A DNA stretch of 64,000 bases. It comes from Rhodoferax bucti. GTDB lineage: Bacteria; Pseudomonadota; Gammaproteobacteria; Burkholderiales; Burkholderiaceae_C. Both the position numbers and the translations under genes were made by a program. The stretch's first letter is position 1. Each line of letters begins with the position of its first letter. Positions 1 to 10,751 of this stretch are shown one piece after another. Location: positions 248,001 through 312,000 of the forward strand of contig NZ_VAHD01000001.1 in the NCBI RefSeq assembly GCF_005876985.1, in the 5' to 3' direction. The notes beneath the pieces were generated by a model. That model searched no databases, was not told the origin of the DNA, and worked only from the letters and a program-made list of their open reading frames with translations.

Positions 1-540
1 CGGGCCGCTGCGGCCGGCAAAGCGTTCGTCGGGCGCTGGCAGGTTCAGGAATTCGGCGCGCAAGGGGTTGCCCACCCATTCCGCCTTGGGCATGACTTTC
101 GGGAAGGCCGCAAACACGCGGTCGGCCACACCGGCCAGCACCTTGTTGGCCATGCCGGCTACCGAGTTCTGCTCATGCAGCACCAAAGGCTTGCCGCAGA
201 GCACGCCCATCATGCCGCCGGGGAAGGTGATGTAACCCCCCAGGCCCACCAGCACGTCAGGTTTCACGCGGCGCACCACTTGCAGGCTTTGCCAGAAGGC
301 GCGCAGCAGTTTGAACGGCAGCAGCGCCAGTGTCTTGATGCCCTTGCCGCGCACGCCACCAAACTCCACCAGCTCCAGCGGAATGCCGCGAGTCGGCACG
401 ATGCGGCTTTCCATGCTGCCCGGGGCGCCCAGCCAGTGCACGCGCCAGCCTTTGTCCCGCAGGGCTTGGGCTACGGCCAGCCCCGGGAAGATGTGGCCCC
501 CCGTACCGCCGGCCATGATGAGAGCGACTTTTTGCGTCAT
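1..540 (-). CDS. murG: MurG, N-terminal part (cut by left edge)
   Basis: UDP-GlcNAc:undecaprenyl-pyrophosphoryl-MurNAc-pentapeptide transferase, which converts lipid I to lipid II on the cytoplasmic face of the membrane. The first 180 residues are present. They open with [19 protein letters not shown], holding the GGTGGH acceptor/phosphate loop, and later contain the [12 protein letters not shown] stretch typical of MurG. The C-terminal donor-binding half lies beyond the left edge. The ATG shares four bases with the ftsW stop (ATGA), so it is translationally coupled and is the most distal visible gene of the dcw operon. The start is secure from this overlap and from the family N-terminus. Confidence 0.96.
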   Translation of the reverse strand, partial: MTQKVALIMAGGTGGHIFPGLAVAQALRDKGWRVHWLGAPGSMESRIVPTRGIPLELVEFGGVRGKGIKTLALLPFKLLRAFWQSLQVVRRVKPDVLVGLGGYITFPGGMMGVLCGKPLVLHEQNSVAGMANKVLAGVADRVFAAFPKVMPKAEWVGNPLRAEFLNLPAPDERFAGRSGP

Positions 541-1787
541 ACCCGCCCCCCATGCATCAACTGGCGGTTCTCGTAGTCCACACGCAAGACCACCGCGATG
601 GCGACGAGATTGATCAGGATGGCGGAGCCGCCATAGCTCATGAGTGGCAGGGTCAGGCCTTTGGTGGGCAATGCACCCAAATTCACGCCCATGTTGATGA
701 AGGCCTGAAAGCCCATCCACACGCCCACACCTTGGGCCACCAGACCGGCAAAGACGCGGTCCAGCGCAATGGCCTGGCGGCCGATGTGCATGATGCGGCG
801 TGTCATCCACAAAAACAGTCCGATCACGGCGATCACGCCGACCAGACCGAACTCCTCACCAATCACCGCGAGCAAAAAGTCGGTATGCGCTTCGGGCAGC
901 CAGTGCAGTTTTTCCACGCTACCGCCCAGTCCAACGCCAAAGATTTCACCCCGGCCGATGGCAATCAAGGAGTGCGAGAGCTGGTAGCCCTTGCCCATGG
1001 AGTACTTGTCGTTCCAGGGGTCCAGATACGCAAAGATGCGCTCACGGCGCCATTCCGAGAAAGCGATCATCAGCCCGAAGGCCACCACGATCACCGCCGC
1101 AATCAGGAAGAACATGCGGGCGTTCACGCCGCCCAAAAACAAAATGCCCATGGCGATCACGGCAATCACCATGAAGGCGCCCATGTCTGGCTCCGCCAGC
1201 AACAACAAGCCGATGACTGCCACGGCCACCGCCATGGGTGCCACGGCGCGGAAGAAGTGCTCTTTCACCTCCATCTTGCGGACCATGTAGTCGGACGCGT
1301 AGAGCAACACGGCAAACTTGGCCAGCTCGGAAGGCTGGAAGTTCATCACGCCCAGCGAGATCCAGCGCTTGGCGCCGTTCACACCGCGGCCAACGCCGAG
1401 CACCAGAATCAGCAACACCAGCGAAGCCACAAACAACCAGGGCGCCAAGCGCTCCCAGGTCTGCACGGGAATCTGGAATGCAATCAGCGCCGCCACAAAG
1501 GCCACCACCATGGACATGGCATGGCGGATCACGAAATGGGTGTGGCTGTAAAAAGTGAACTTGGGGTTGTCGGGCATCGCAATCGATGCGGAATACACCA
1601 TCACCAGGCCCCAGAGCAGCAAGGCCACGGTGACCCAGACCAGCGGCTGATCGAAGCCCTTGACCTGCGCCGGGGTCGTGCTGGCCGAGAACGAGCCCCG
1701 CCCGCCCAAGCGCACCGGCAGCGCGCCGGCCGCCTCGGCTTCCTTGGGTGCAAACCACCCGGCAAGGGCGCGGGGCATGAACTTCAT
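537..1787 (-). CDS. ftsW: FtsW, septal peptidoglycan glycosyltransferase
   Basis: SEDS-family membrane protein of 416 residues. It polymerises lipid II at the division septum together with its partner FtsI, which is encoded upstream in the same operon. About ten hydrophobic segments follow a roughly 45-residue cytoplasmic N-terminus. Family hallmarks visible are [25 protein letters not shown] and the C-terminal LPLMSYGGS. It overlaps murD upstream and murG downstream by ATGA junctions. The order murD-ftsW-murG is the classic dcw arrangement, which favours FtsW over the elongation paralogue RodA. Confidence 0.96.
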   Translation of the reverse strand: MKFMPRALAGWFAPKEAEAAGALPVRLGGRGSFSASTTPAQVKGFDQPLVWVTVALLLWGLVMVYSASIAMPDNPKFTFYSHTHFVIRHAMSMVVAFVAALIAFQIPVQTWERLAPWLFVASLVLLILVLGVGRGVNGAKRWISLGVMNFQPSELAKFAVLLYASDYMVRKMEVKEHFFRAVAPMAVAVAVIGLLLLAEPDMGAFMVIAVIAMGILFLGGVNARMFFLIAAVIVVAFGLMIAFSEWRRERIFAYLDPWNDKYSMGKGYQLSHSLIAIGRGEIFGVGLGGSVEKLHWLPEAHTDFLLAVIGEEFGLVGVIAVIGLFLWMTRRIMHIGRQAIALDRVFAGLVAQGVGVWMGFQAFINMGVNLGALPTKGLTLPLMSYGGSAILINLVAIAVVLRVDYENRQLMHGGRV

Positions 1788-3652
1788 GGAAGTTGCTCCA
1801 GTTCCGTGCCGCTGGAGAGCGCCAGCTCTTTCACCGCGTCACAAAACACCTGCGCGCGGTGCTCGTAGTTCTTGAACATGTCGAAGCTGGCGCAGGCGGG
1901 GGACATCAGCACCGCATCGCCCGCGTGGGCTTTGGCGTTGGCCAGCGTCACGGCTGCGGCCATGCTGTCGGCATCCACCAAAGGAATGCCGGTGTGCTCC
2001 AGGGCCGCGCGGATCAGCGGGGCGTCCCGCCCGATCAGCACCACGGCCCGCACATAGCGCTCCACCGGTGCGGCCAAGGGGGCAAAGTCCTGCCCCTTGC
2101 CCTCGCCGCCCAGGATGACCACGATGCGGCGGTCCGCGCCCAAGCCCTGCAAAGCAGCCACGGTGGCGCCCACATTGGTGCCCTTGCTGTCGTCAAAGAA
2201 CTCCACGTCATTGAGGATGCCGATGGGCTCCACGCGGTGCGGCTCGCCACGGTACTCGCGCAGGCCATACAAGATAGGCGCCAGCGCACAGCCGGCGGAA
2301 GCGCACAGGGCCAAAGCCGCCAGAGCGTTGCTCGCGTTGTGGCGCCCACGGATGCGCAGGGCGTCAGCAGGCATCAGGCGCTGGATGTGGATTTCTTCCT
2401 CTTCGTCCTTGCGGCGCTTGCGGGTTTCGTCAGCTTCCAGCGCGCGCACCAGCCAGACCATACCGTTGACTTCCTCAATACCGAAGTCGCCGGGGCGTTG
2501 GGGCATGTCGGTGCCGAAGGAGATGTAGGCACGCTCTTGCGGTTTTTGCAGGCGCACACGCACCGGCTCCGGGCGCATGGCCATGACGGTAGCGTCTTCG
2601 CGGTTGAGCACCATCATGCCGCGCTGGCCAAAGATACGGGCCTTGGCACCGGCGTAGGCTTGCATGCTGCCGTGCCAGTCAAGATGGTCTTGCGTGACGT
2701 TGAGCACCACAGCAGCGGTCGGCTCGAAGCTGCCGGCCGCATCCAGCTGGAAGCTGGAAAGCTCTAGCACCCAGACTTCCGGCAAGGTATCCGCCTCGAG
2801 GTGCTGTGTCAGCGTGTCGAGCAGCGTGGGGCCGATGTTGCCGGCCACCGCAACGGTTTTGCCCGCATGGGCAATCAGTTGGCCCGTCAGCGAGGTGACG
2901 GTGGTTTTGCCATTGGTGCCCGTGATTGCGAGCACCGCAGGCTGGTAGCCCCGTACCGTGCGCAGCGCATCCAGCGCCATGGAATACAAGCTTAATTCGC
3001 CTCCAGCGCTCACACCGCTTGCGCGAGCAGCTATCAAAACAGGAGCAATCTCCTCAGGACTCAGCCCGGGTGACCGGTACACTCCGTGCAGTGCTTGGCC
3101 CTCGACCAGACTTGCGGCAAATGCGCCAGCAACAAAACGCACCTGCGGAAGCTCCCGCTGCAATACGGCCAGCTGGGGTGGCGCTTCGCGGGTATCAGCA
3201 ACGGTGACCTGGGCAGCACCTGTCAACACGCACCAGCGTGCCATCGCCAGGCCGGAAGCACCCAGCCCGAGAATCAATACGTTCTGGCCGGCCAAAGGAG
3301 CAAATACCTGCTCGGCCGCAGGCGCCTCCTCGGCTACCGTGTTGTCTTCCGCGACCGCTTGAGCAGCTTCCACCACCACGGCCTCGGCAGCCTCCGTTTT
3401 TTCCGCTTGGGTTTCCGCAAAAATGCGGGCCACAAATGCTGCGGCCTCCTGGGCGGCAGTCAGCGTAGTGGGCAGCGCCTTGGCAGCAGCCGGAGCACCA
3501 GCTCCCCCCTCGCCTGCGGTTGCAGGCACGGCATCCACGGCCGGCACCCCTGGCTGAACCTCGTCCGCCAAGGAGGCGTGTTGCACCACACCGGCGTCAT
3601 CGGCCGGTGTCTGCAGGGGTTCTGGCGGGAGGTGCTGCTCGGGGGTGTTCAT
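1784..3652 (-). CDS. murD: MurD with long acidic N-terminal extension
   Basis: UDP-MurNAc-L-alanine:D-glutamate ligase, a cytoplasmic ATP-dependent step of peptidoglycan precursor synthesis. The start ATG at 3652 overlaps the mraY stop (ATGA) and gives 622 residues. The core begins near residue 118 ([10 protein letters not shown]) and has the P-loop [10 protein letters not shown] and the late DDSKGTN motif. About 115 residues precede the core. They are rich in Ala, Glu and Pro and are absent from the usual roughly 440-residue enzyme. A second charged insert ([11 protein letters not shown]) lies in the middle domain. Residues 203-220 are encoded by a copy of the dispersed 54-bp repeat without obvious lengthening of the domain. 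Confidence 0.95.
   Translation of the reverse strand: MNTPEQHLPPEPLQTPADDAGVVQHASLADEVQPGVPAVDAVPATAGEGGAGAPAAAKALPTTLTAAQEAAAFVARIFAETQAEKTEAAEAVVVEAAQAVAEDNTVAEEAPAAEQVFAPLAGQNVLILGLGASGLAMARWCVLTGAAQVTVADTREAPPQLAVLQRELPQVRFVAGAFAASLVEGQALHGVYRSPGLSPEEIAPVLIAARASGVSAGGELSLYSMALDALRTVRGYQPAVLAITGTNGKTTVTSLTGQLIAHAGKTVAVAGNIGPTLLDTLTQHLEADTLPEVWVLELSSFQLDAAGSFEPTAAVVLNVTQDHLDWHGSMQAYAGAKARIFGQRGMMVLNREDATVMAMRPEPVRVRLQKPQERAYISFGTDMPQRPGDFGIEEVNGMVWLVRALEADETRKRRKDEEEEIHIQRLMPADALRIRGRHNASNALAALALCASAGCALAPILYGLREYRGEPHRVEPIGILNDVEFFDDSKGTNVGATVAALQGLGADRRIVVILGGEGKGQDFAPLAAPVERYVRAVVLIGRDAPLIRAALEHTGIPLVDADSMAAAVTLANAKAHAGDAVLMSPACASFDMFKNYEHRAQVFCDAVKELALSSGTELEQLP
2993..3046 (-). repeat. 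Dispersed 54-bp element, copy A (inside murD)
   Basis: Reads on the minus strand from GCTCCTGTTTTGATAGC, then TGCTCGCGCA, ten variable bases, and GCGCTGGAGGC. It encodes murD residues 203-220 in frame 0 of the element (starting at GCT), the same frame as copy B. The left 17-mer matches the reverse complement of the left 17-mer of copies D and E at 16 of 17 positions. Confidence 0.85.
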
Positions 3653-4827
3653 CGCAATTTCAGGGTGGACAGGCCAACCAAGCACAGCAACATGGTGATG
3701 ATCCAGAAGCGGACCACGACTTGGGTTTCTTTCCAACCGGACTTTTCAAAGTGGTGGTGCAGCGGTGCCATCTTGAGCAGGCGGCGGCCTTGGCCGTATT
3801 TCTTTTTGGTGTACTTGAACCAAGTGACCTGCAACATGACCGAGAGGGCCTCGGCCACAAAAATGCCGCCCATGATGGCCAACACGATTTCCTGGCGCAC
3901 GATCACGGCGATGGTGCCCAAAGCACCACCCAAGGCCAGTGCACCCACGTCACCCATGAAGACCTGTGCCGGATGGGTGTTGAACCACAAGAAGGCCAGC
4001 CCCGCACCGGCCATGGCGGAGCAGAAAATCAACAACTCGCCAGAGCCGGGGATATAGGGGAAGAACAGGTACTTGGAGAACACCGAACTGCCGGTCACAT
4101 AGGCAAACACGCCCAGCGCGGAACCCACCATCACCACCGGCATGATGGCCAGGCCATCCAAACCATCGGTCAGGTTCACCGCATTGCTGGAGCCCACAAT
4201 CACCAGGTAGGTCATGACCACAAAGCCCAACACCCCCAGGGGGTAGCTCACTTCTTTGATGAAGGGCAGCAACAGACCAGCTTTGGGCGGCAGGTTCACA
4301 TCAAACCCCGAGCGCACCCAGTTGAAGAACAGCTCCAGCACCCGCAGGTTGGAACTCTCGGAAATGCTGAACACCAGGTACAGCGCAGCCAGCAGGCCGA
4401 TGAGGCTTTGCCAGAAATACTTTTCGCGCGAGCGCATGCCCTCGGGGTCTTTGTGCACCACCTTGCGCCAATCATCCGCCCAGCCGATAGCGCCGAAGCC
4501 CAAGGTCACGATGAGCACGATCCAGACGAAGCGGTTGGACAGGTCGGCCCACAACAACGTGGAGGCGGCAATGCACAAGAGGATCAGCACGCCGCCCATG
4601 GTGGGCGTGCCGCTTTTGGCCAAATGGGTTTCCATGCCGTAGCCGCGAATGGGCTGACCGATCTTGAGGGCACGCAAACGGCGAATCACCGCGGGCCCCG
4701 CGACCAAGCCGATCAGCAAGGCCGTCAGTGCCGCCATCACCGCACGGAAGGTGAGGTACTGGAATACGCGAAACACCCCGAACTCGGGGGACAAACTTTG
4801 CAGCCATTGGGCCAGGCTTAGCAGCAT
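3649..4827 (-). CDS. mraY: MraY, phospho-MurNAc-pentapeptide translocase
   Basis: Polytopic membrane enzyme of 392 residues. It transfers phospho-MurNAc-pentapeptide from UDP to undecaprenyl phosphate, making lipid I. The sequence has about ten membrane spans and the family motifs GTPTMGG, the aspartate-rich WADDW and [10 protein letters not shown], and the C-terminal APLHHHFE with its His cluster. It overlaps murD (ATGA) and lies 18 bases after murF. Length and motifs are standard. Confidence 0.97.
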   Translation of the reverse strand: MLLSLAQWLQSLSPEFGVFRVFQYLTFRAVMAALTALLIGLVAGPAVIRRLRALKIGQPIRGYGMETHLAKSGTPTMGGVLILLCIAASTLLWADLSNRFVWIVLIVTLGFGAIGWADDWRKVVHKDPEGMRSREKYFWQSLIGLLAALYLVFSISESSNLRVLELFFNWVRSGFDVNLPPKAGLLLPFIKEVSYPLGVLGFVVMTYLVIVGSSNAVNLTDGLDGLAIMPVVMVGSALGVFAYVTGSSVFSKYLFFPYIPGSGELLIFCSAMAGAGLAFLWFNTHPAQVFMGDVGALALGGALGTIAVIVRQEIVLAIMGGIFVAEALSVMLQVTWFKYTKKKYGQGRRLLKMAPLHHHFEKSGWKETQVVVRFWIITMLLCLVGLSTLKLR

Positions 4828-4845
4828 GAAAACTCTCCAAACAAT

Positions 4846-6258
4846 TTAGGCATGACCCGCCACCTCCTGCGCAGGGACGGCCGACAGGGCCGCAACCACA
4901 CGCTCCATGCGCATAAAGCGCGAGCCTTTGACCAGCACACTGGCAACGGTGGGGGCCAAGGCCAGGGCGGCGGCATTCAGCTCGGCCACCTCCTCAAAAT
5001 GGCGGGCACCCGGCATTTCCTGCGCGGCGTGCTTGCTGGACGCTCCGAGGGCCAACACATGCTCAATGCCGGCATCCCGCGCGTAGCGACCGGCCTCGGC
5101 ATGGAAGGCGGGCCCTTGCTCGCCCACTTCGCCCATATCCCCCAGCACCAGCAAGCGCGGGCCGGGCAAGTCCGCCAGCACATCAATGGCCGCGCGCATG
5201 GAATCGGGGTTGGCGTTGTAGGTGTCGTCCACCAAGGTGAAGTCGACTGCACCATGGCGCACTTGCATCGCGCGGCAGCGCCCCTTGACGGGCACGAACG
5301 CTTCCAGCCCCTGCACCACCGTGGCCGCAGGCACGCCAGCCGCCAAGGCACAGGCAGCGGCGGCCAAAGAGTTCTTCACGTTGTGGCGACCGGCAATCGC
5401 CAGGCGGTACTGCAAATCACCCTGCGGCGTGCCAGCCACGACGTGCCAGGCACCGTCATGCCAGCGGGCATCCCGCACCACACACACTGCACCCGCGTCT
5501 GCTGCCGTGAAGGTGGATACCGCACGGGCACCGGACACGGCACGCCACACGGCGACGTATTCGTCGTCGGCCGGGAATACCGCCACGCCATCCGCAGGCA
5601 GAGAAGCCAGCACACTACCGTTTTCGCGGGCCACCGCCTCAATGGTGTGCATGAATTCCAAGTGCTCGCGCTGGGCGTTGTTCACCAAGGCCACCGTGGG
5701 CTGGGCCATGGCAGCCAACACCGCAATTTCGCCGGGATGGTTCATGCCCAGCTCCACCACCGCGATGCGGTGCTGCGCCCGCATGCGCAAGAGCGTCAAG
5801 GGTACGCCGATGTCGTTGTTGAAATTGCCCACCGTGGCCAACGCCGCGCCCTGCGGGGCATAAGCGTGCAGGATGCTGGCCACCATCTGGGTCACCGTTG
5901 TTTTGCCATTGCTACCCGTCACCGCAATCACCGGAATGCGGAACTGGGCGCGCCACCCGGTAGCGAGTGTGGCAAGCGCCTGCTTGCTGTCCGCGACTTC
6001 CAGACGCGGAAGATCGGCCGGATACGCACTCGCGCTCAGGCCCGCATGGCACAACACCGCCGCGGCACCTTTGGCTCGCGCTTCATGCAGCATGTCATTG
6101 GCATCAAAGCGCTCCCCGCGCAGGGCCACGAACAAATCCCCCGGTTCAATCGTGCGGGTGTCGGTGTGCACGCGGGTTATCACCACACTGTCATCGCCGA
6201 CCAACACGGCATCCGGCAGCAGCGAACGTGCTTGCGCCAAGGTCATCAACAGGGTCAT
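4846..6258 (-). CDS. murF: MurF, D-Ala-D-Ala adding enzyme
   Basis: UDP-MurNAc-tripeptide:D-alanyl-D-alanine ligase of 470 residues, which completes the pentapeptide precursor in the cytoplasm. It contains the Mur-ligase P-loop ITGSNGKTTV in the central domain and the family signature DTYNANPDSMRAA. A small N-terminal uridine-nucleotide domain precedes the ATPase. The ATG overlaps the murE stop (ATGA). Nothing is unusual in length or motifs. Confidence 0.96.
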   Translation of the reverse strand: MTLLMTLAQARSLLPDAVLVGDDSVVITRVHTDTRTIEPGDLFVALRGERFDANDMLHEARAKGAAAVLCHAGLSASAYPADLPRLEVADSKQALATLATGWRAQFRIPVIAVTGSNGKTTVTQMVASILHAYAPQGAALATVGNFNNDIGVPLTLLRMRAQHRIAVVELGMNHPGEIAVLAAMAQPTVALVNNAQREHLEFMHTIEAVARENGSVLASLPADGVAVFPADDEYVAVWRAVSGARAVSTFTAADAGAVCVVRDARWHDGAWHVVAGTPQGDLQYRLAIAGRHNVKNSLAAAACALAAGVPAATVVQGLEAFVPVKGRCRAMQVRHGAVDFTLVDDTYNANPDSMRAAIDVLADLPGPRLLVLGDMGEVGEQGPAFHAEAGRYARDAGIEHVLALGASSKHAAQEMPGARHFEEVAELNAAALALAPTVASVLVKGSRFMRMERVVAALSAVPAQEVAGHA

Positions 6259-7754
6259 GGCTGCGCCTCCTGCGCAGAGCCGCGCAGTGCCAGCGCGGCA
6301 ACAGCCTGCGCTTTGTCGGAAAACGGTGTTTTGGTACCCGCAATTTCCTGTGTTTCTTCATGGCCTTTGCCAGCCAGCAGCACGACGTCCTGCGCCTCTG
6401 CGTTGCCAATGGCGTTTCGGATCGCCAGCGCGCGGTCCACCTGCACGGCCACATGGGGGCACTCCACCGTGCCCAACAGAATTTGGGCCACGATGGCCTC
6501 CGGCTTTTCGCTGCGGGGGTTGTCGCTGGTCACCACCACGCGGTCCGCCTGGGCGGCGGCTACAGCACCCATCAGAGGGCGCTTGCTCGCATCGCGATCG
6601 CCACCGCAACCGAACACACACCACAAACGGCCACCCCGCGCACGCGCGACAGGCTGCAATGCGCGCAGCGCATGCTCCAGGGCGTCTGGGGTATGGGCGT
6701 AATCCACAGCAACCAGCGGTGCGTCTTGCCCGCCGACACACTCCATGCGCCCCGGCACCGGCAGCAAATCTGCGCAGGCCTGCACGGCAGATGCCAGGTC
6801 GATGCCGACCGTACGCATAGCGGCAATCACCCCCAACAAATTGGAGACGTTGTAGCTACCAATGACGTGGGACTGCAAGCGCACTGCGTGCCCGGCCTCC
6901 ACCACCTCAAACGCCAAGCCCTGTGCGGCATGCGTCACATGGCGCGCCGTCAAGCGGGCATCTTTGCGCACCGAGACGGTCCACACATCCAGGGGCCCCG
7001 CTTGCAGCTCGGCGGCCAATTCGGCGCCTTTGTCATCATCCACATTCACCACAGCGGCGCGTAGCCCTTGCCATGCAAAGAGTGTGCGTTTGGCGTCCCA
7101 ATACGCGGTCATGCTGCCGTGGTAATCCAGATGGTCTTGGGTGAAGTTGGTGAAGATGGCGGTATGGATGGCGGTACCCGTCATGCGCAACTCTTCAATA
7201 CCAATGGAAGACGCTTCCATGGCACAGGCCTTCAGACCCTGGCTCACAAAAGCACGCAAGGTTTTTTGCAACAACACCGGATCCGGGGTCGTGAAACCGG
7301 TGGCCTTGAGCTGCGGCGGTTGCCCTACCCCCAGGGTGCCGATGACGCCGCAAGGCAACGCCCGCGCCCCCTGGACCTGGCTCAGGGCCTGCGCCAACCA
7401 CCAAGCGGTGCTGGTTTTGCCATTGGTCCCCGTGACAGCCATCACCGCCAACTCGCGGGAGGGCATGCCGTAAAACTCGGCAGCGATCGGACCGGAGCCT
7501 GCCTTGAGGTTGGCATACGCACCCACGCGCTCGCTAGCCCACGCATATGCCTCTGCACCCGCTTGCTCCACCAGACAGGCCGGTGCACCATGCTCCAACG
7601 CGGAGGCGACAAAGCGGCGTGGGTCCGTAGCCGCACCGGGCCAGGCAATGAATGCGTCCGTCTGACCGGCTTCGCGGCTGTCCGTCGTCAGGCCCTGCAC
7701 GCCACAGGCGCGCAACCAGGCCACGGCGTGCTCGGGAGTGGTGAATTCAGCCAT
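6255..7754 (-). CDS. murE: MurE, tripeptide synthetase
   Basis: UDP-MurNAc-L-Ala-D-Glu ligase of 499 residues that adds the third stem amino acid. The P-loop is VTGTNGKTST. The motif DNPRSE matches the DNPR pattern linked to meso-diaminopimelate specificity, as expected for a Gram-negative and consistent with dapF further along the window. The first base of its start codon is shared with the last base of the ftsI stop (TAATG). Confidence 0.96.
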   Translation of the reverse strand: MAEFTTPEHAVAWLRACGVQGLTTDSREAGQTDAFIAWPGAATDPRRFVASALEHGAPACLVEQAGAEAYAWASERVGAYANLKAGSGPIAAEFYGMPSRELAVMAVTGTNGKTSTAWWLAQALSQVQGARALPCGVIGTLGVGQPPQLKATGFTTPDPVLLQKTLRAFVSQGLKACAMEASSIGIEELRMTGTAIHTAIFTNFTQDHLDYHGSMTAYWDAKRTLFAWQGLRAAVVNVDDDKGAELAAELQAGPLDVWTVSVRKDARLTARHVTHAAQGLAFEVVEAGHAVRLQSHVIGSYNVSNLLGVIAAMRTVGIDLASAVQACADLLPVPGRMECVGGQDAPLVAVDYAHTPDALEHALRALQPVARARGGRLWCVFGCGGDRDASKRPLMGAVAAAQADRVVVTSDNPRSEKPEAIVAQILLGTVECPHVAVQVDRALAIRNAIGNAEAQDVVLLAGKGHEETQEIAGTKTPFSDKAQAVAALALRGSAQEAQP

Positions 7755-9499
7755 TAGAAGCTCTCCTCCACGGCACCGGCCACGATGTGAGGCTGCACCG
7801 CCATGTCCGGCTGCACACCGAGCATGCGCAAAGTCTGCTGCACGGTTTCGCTGAACACCGGAGCAGCGACCTCACCACCGAAGTATTTGCCAGCGCTGGG
7901 CTCGTCCAGCATCACACCCACAATGATGCGGGGTTGCTCGATAGGCGCCATGCCCACAAACCAGCTGCGGTACTTGCGGTTCCCGTCGGTGCCATAGCCC
8001 TTGCCGATTTGCTTGTACGCCGTGCCGGACTTGCCGCCCACCGAGTAGCCGATGGTTTGCGCCTTAGGAGCCGTACCCCCGGGGCCGGCCGCCATTTTCA
8101 GCATGTGACGAATCTTGGCCGCGGTTTGCTCGGAGAACACCTGTACGCCTACGGCCGGCTCGCTGCTCTTGAGCAAGGTGGCGGGGATGATCTGCCCCCC
8201 ATGGGAGAACACGGTGTACGAGCGCACCATCTGAAACAGGGAGGCCGACATGCCATACCCGTAAGAAATGGTGGCTTGCTCAATCGGGCGCCAGGATTTG
8301 TACGGGCGCAGGCGGCCGGAAACCACACCCGGAAACTCGATTTGCGGCTTCTGACCAAACCCGGCCTGCGAAAAGGTTTGCCACATCTCGCTAGCCGGCA
8401 TTTGCATGGCCAACTTGGTGGTGCCCACGTTGCTCGACACCTGAATCACCTGCTCCACCGTCAAGGCGCCATGGGGGTGGGAGTCACGGATAGTGGCCCC
8501 GGTGATGGTGACCGAGCCAGGGGCTGTGTCAATCACGGTGGTGGGCTTGGCACGACCGGTATCCAGCGCAATACCCACAGTGAAGGGTTTCATGACCGAG
8601 CCCGGCTCAAATGTGTCGGTCAACGCGCGGTTGCGCAGCTGTGCGCCGGTGAGGTTCTGGCGTTTGTCCGGCACGTAGCTGGGGTAGTTGGCCAAGGCCA
8701 GCACTTCGCCAGTAATCGCATCCAACACCACCACGCTGCCTGCTTTGGCCTTGTTGGTCACCACGGCATCGCGCAGCTTTTGGTACGCAAAAAACTGCAC
8801 CTTGCTGTCGATACTGAGCTGCAAATCACGGCCCGGCACAGGCGGAACGATTTCACCCACATCTTCTACCGCACGTCCGAGGCGGTCCTTGATTACATGG
8901 CGCATGCCGGGACGCCCCAGCAGCTCCTTGTTGAACATCAGCTCCACGCCTTCCTGTCCGTTGTCTTCCACATTGGTGAAGCCAACGATGTGTGCCGCCG
9001 CTTCGCCCTCGGGGTACTGGCGCTTGTATTCCTTGCGCTGGTAGATGCCCTTGATATTCAGTTCGGCAATCTTTTTGGCGATATCCGCATCCACCTGGCG
9101 CTTGATCCAGACGAAGGACTTGTCTTCATCCTGCAGCTTTTTGGAAACATCCGCCGCCGGCATATCCAACAGCTTGGCCAGTTGCGCCAACTGCCCTTTT
9201 TCCAACTCCACGTCTTCAGGAATCGCCCAAATACTGGGGGCAGGCACGCTGGAACCCAAAATCAGGCCATTGCGATCCAGAATACGGCCGCGGTTGGCAG
9301 GCAGATCGATCGTGCGGGCAAAACGCACCTCACCCTGACGCTGGAAAAAGTCATTGGCGTACACCTGAATGTAGGCGGCACGCGCTACCAAACCGGTAAA
9401 GCCCAAGGCAATCGCACCCACCACAAACTTGCTGCGCCAGACCGGCGTGCGGCTGGCCAGCAAAGGACTGGAGGTGTACTGAATGCCCCGGCGTGTCAC
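7754..9499 (-). CDS. ftsI: FtsI (PBP3), septal transpeptidase
   Basis: Class B penicillin-binding protein of 581 residues that cross-links septal peptidoglycan as FtsW's partner. A short cytoplasmic tail is followed by one membrane anchor at about residues 24-47, a pedestal domain, and the transpeptidase domain. The active-site motifs are SVMK (Ser301, Lys304), SSN (355-357) and KSGT (490-493). The ATG overlaps the ftsL stop (ATGA). It is of standard length. Confidence 0.96.
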   Translation of the reverse strand: MTRRGIQYTSSPLLASRTPVWRSKFVVGAIALGFTGLVARAAYIQVYANDFFQRQGEVRFARTIDLPANRGRILDRNGLILGSSVPAPSIWAIPEDVELEKGQLAQLAKLLDMPAADVSKKLQDEDKSFVWIKRQVDADIAKKIAELNIKGIYQRKEYKRQYPEGEAAAHIVGFTNVEDNGQEGVELMFNKELLGRPGMRHVIKDRLGRAVEDVGEIVPPVPGRDLQLSIDSKVQFFAYQKLRDAVVTNKAKAGSVVVLDAITGEVLALANYPSYVPDKRQNLTGAQLRNRALTDTFEPGSVMKPFTVGIALDTGRAKPTTVIDTAPGSVTITGATIRDSHPHGALTVEQVIQVSSNVGTTKLAMQMPASEMWQTFSQAGFGQKPQIEFPGVVSGRLRPYKSWRPIEQATISYGYGMSASLFQMVRSYTVFSHGGQIIPATLLKSSEPAVGVQVFSEQTAAKIRHMLKMAAGPGGTAPKAQTIGYSVGGKSGTAYKQIGKGYGTDGNRKYRSWFVGMAPIEQPRIIVGVMLDEPSAGKYFGGEVAAPVFSETVQQTLRMLGVQPDMAVQPHIVAGAVEESF

Positions 9500-9810
9500 T
9501 GGGCGCCTTTCTGGGCGGGCGCAACCGCAGGGGTTGGTGCAGCCGGTGCACTGTAGGTCACATAGCTGGTGATGGCGGGAGTCACCTGGCGCATTTGCAA
9601 CTTCTCCCGCGCGAGCTGCTCCACGCGCGCAGACGTGGCCTGCTCCCGCTTGGCCACTTGCAGGCGGCCGAACTCGGTTTCCAGGCGGCGGGCATCCGCG
9701 CGGGCTTTGTCCAGCTCAGTGAACACCCGGCGCGACTCGTACTGCACGCCCACCAAATAGAGCGCACTGGCCACCACGGCCAGCAGCAGTACCAGGTTGA
9801 TGCGCATCAT
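9496..9810 (-). CDS. ftsL: FtsL, divisome subunit
   Basis: Small bitopic protein of 104 residues. It has a membrane helix at about residues 3-25 ([19 protein letters not shown]) followed by a periplasmic coiled coil rich in Glu, Arg and Ala. FtsL forms the FtsQLB complex that activates FtsWI. The family is poorly conserved in sequence. The call rests on size, topology and position between rsmH and ftsI with ATGA overlaps on both sides. Confidence 0.92.
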   Translation of the reverse strand: MMRINLVLLLAVVASALYLVGVQYESRRVFTELDKARADARRLETEFGRLQVAKREQATSARVEQLAREKLQMRQVTPAITSYVTYSAPAAPTPAVAPAQKGAQ

Positions 9811-10742
9811 GCCGGCATCCTTTGCGCCACGCGCAAGATGGCACTGCGGGAGCGCGGGTTGGCCGCCACCTCCTCTGCACTGGGCTTGATGCGCCCCAGC
9901 GCTTTGAGTTTCATGACCTTGGGCGCCGCGAAGGGTGCACGGCGGTCGTACTCTTCTTTGGAGTGCTTGGCAATGAACTGCTTGACGATGCGGTCTTCCA
10001 GCGAGTGGAAGCTGATCACGGCCAGCCGCCCACCGGGTTGCAGCACGTCCAGACTGGCCTCTAACGCTTGTTGCAGCTCTTCAAGCTCGGCGTTGATGAA
10101 AATCCGAAAAGCCTGAAATGTGCGCGTTGCAGGGTTCTGGCCCGGCTCGCGGGTTTTGACCGTGTCAGCCACGAGTTGGGCCAGCTCGGTGGTGGATGAA
10201 ATTGGGCCCCGTTCCTGTCTGCGAGCAACAATCGCCTTTGCAATTGACCCAGCAAACCGTTCTTCACCATATTCACGTATCACCTCCGCGATTTGATTGA
10301 TCTCGGCTGTTTCCAGCCACTGGGCCACACTCTCACCGCGCGTGGTGTCCATGCGCATGTCCAAAGGACCTTCAAAGCGGAAACTGAAACCCCGCTCAGG
10401 GCTGTCGATTTGCGGGGAACTCACACCCAGATCCATGAGCACTCCGCCCACGCTGCCCGCAGGCAACACACCGAGGTTGGAAAAACCTTCGTGCCGGATG
10501 GAAAAACGGGGGTCTGTGATGAGTGCCGCCTGGGCCACCGCCTCGGGATCACGATCAAAAGCGATCAGGCGGCCCGAAGTATCCAAGCGCGACAAAATGT
10601 GGCGCGAATGCCCCCCGCGCCCGAAGGTGGCATCCACATAGGTAGCTTGCGCCGCTGCGTCAAAAGGAGTGCCGCCATCACTGAACAAGGCATCTACCGC
10701 TTCGTTCAACAATACGGTGGTATGGGTCCGAGGAGCTTCCAC
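9807..10742 (-). CDS. rsmH: RsmH, 16S rRNA m4C1402 methyltransferase
   Basis: S-adenosylmethionine-dependent N4-methyltransferase (formerly MraW) of 311 residues, acting on C1402 of 16S rRNA. It opens with [13 protein letters not shown] and has the SAM-binding [13 protein letters not shown] motif, [12 protein letters not shown], and the C-terminal [12 protein letters not shown]. Its stop overlaps ftsL, and its start is nine bases after the mraZ stop. The position as second gene of the dcw operon is conserved in bacteria. Confidence 0.96.
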   Translation of the reverse strand: MEAPRTHTTVLLNEAVDALFSDGGTPFDAAAQATYVDATFGRGGHSRHILSRLDTSGRLIAFDRDPEAVAQAALITDPRFSIRHEGFSNLGVLPAGSVGGVLMDLGVSSPQIDSPERGFSFRFEGPLDMRMDTTRGESVAQWLETAEINQIAEVIREYGEERFAGSIAKAIVARRQERGPISSTTELAQLVADTVKTREPGQNPATRTFQAFRIFINAELEELQQALEASLDVLQPGGRLAVISFHSLEDRIVKQFIAKHSKEEYDRRAPFAAPKVMKLKALGRIKPSAEEVAANPRSRSAILRVAQRMPA

Positions 10743-10751
10743 CGCGTGGCC

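Noticed and set aside
552-1868. A 438-codon frame on the plus strand opposite ftsW.
   Set aside because: Composition is His/Gln-rich and antisense to a conserved membrane protein; an artefact of high GC.
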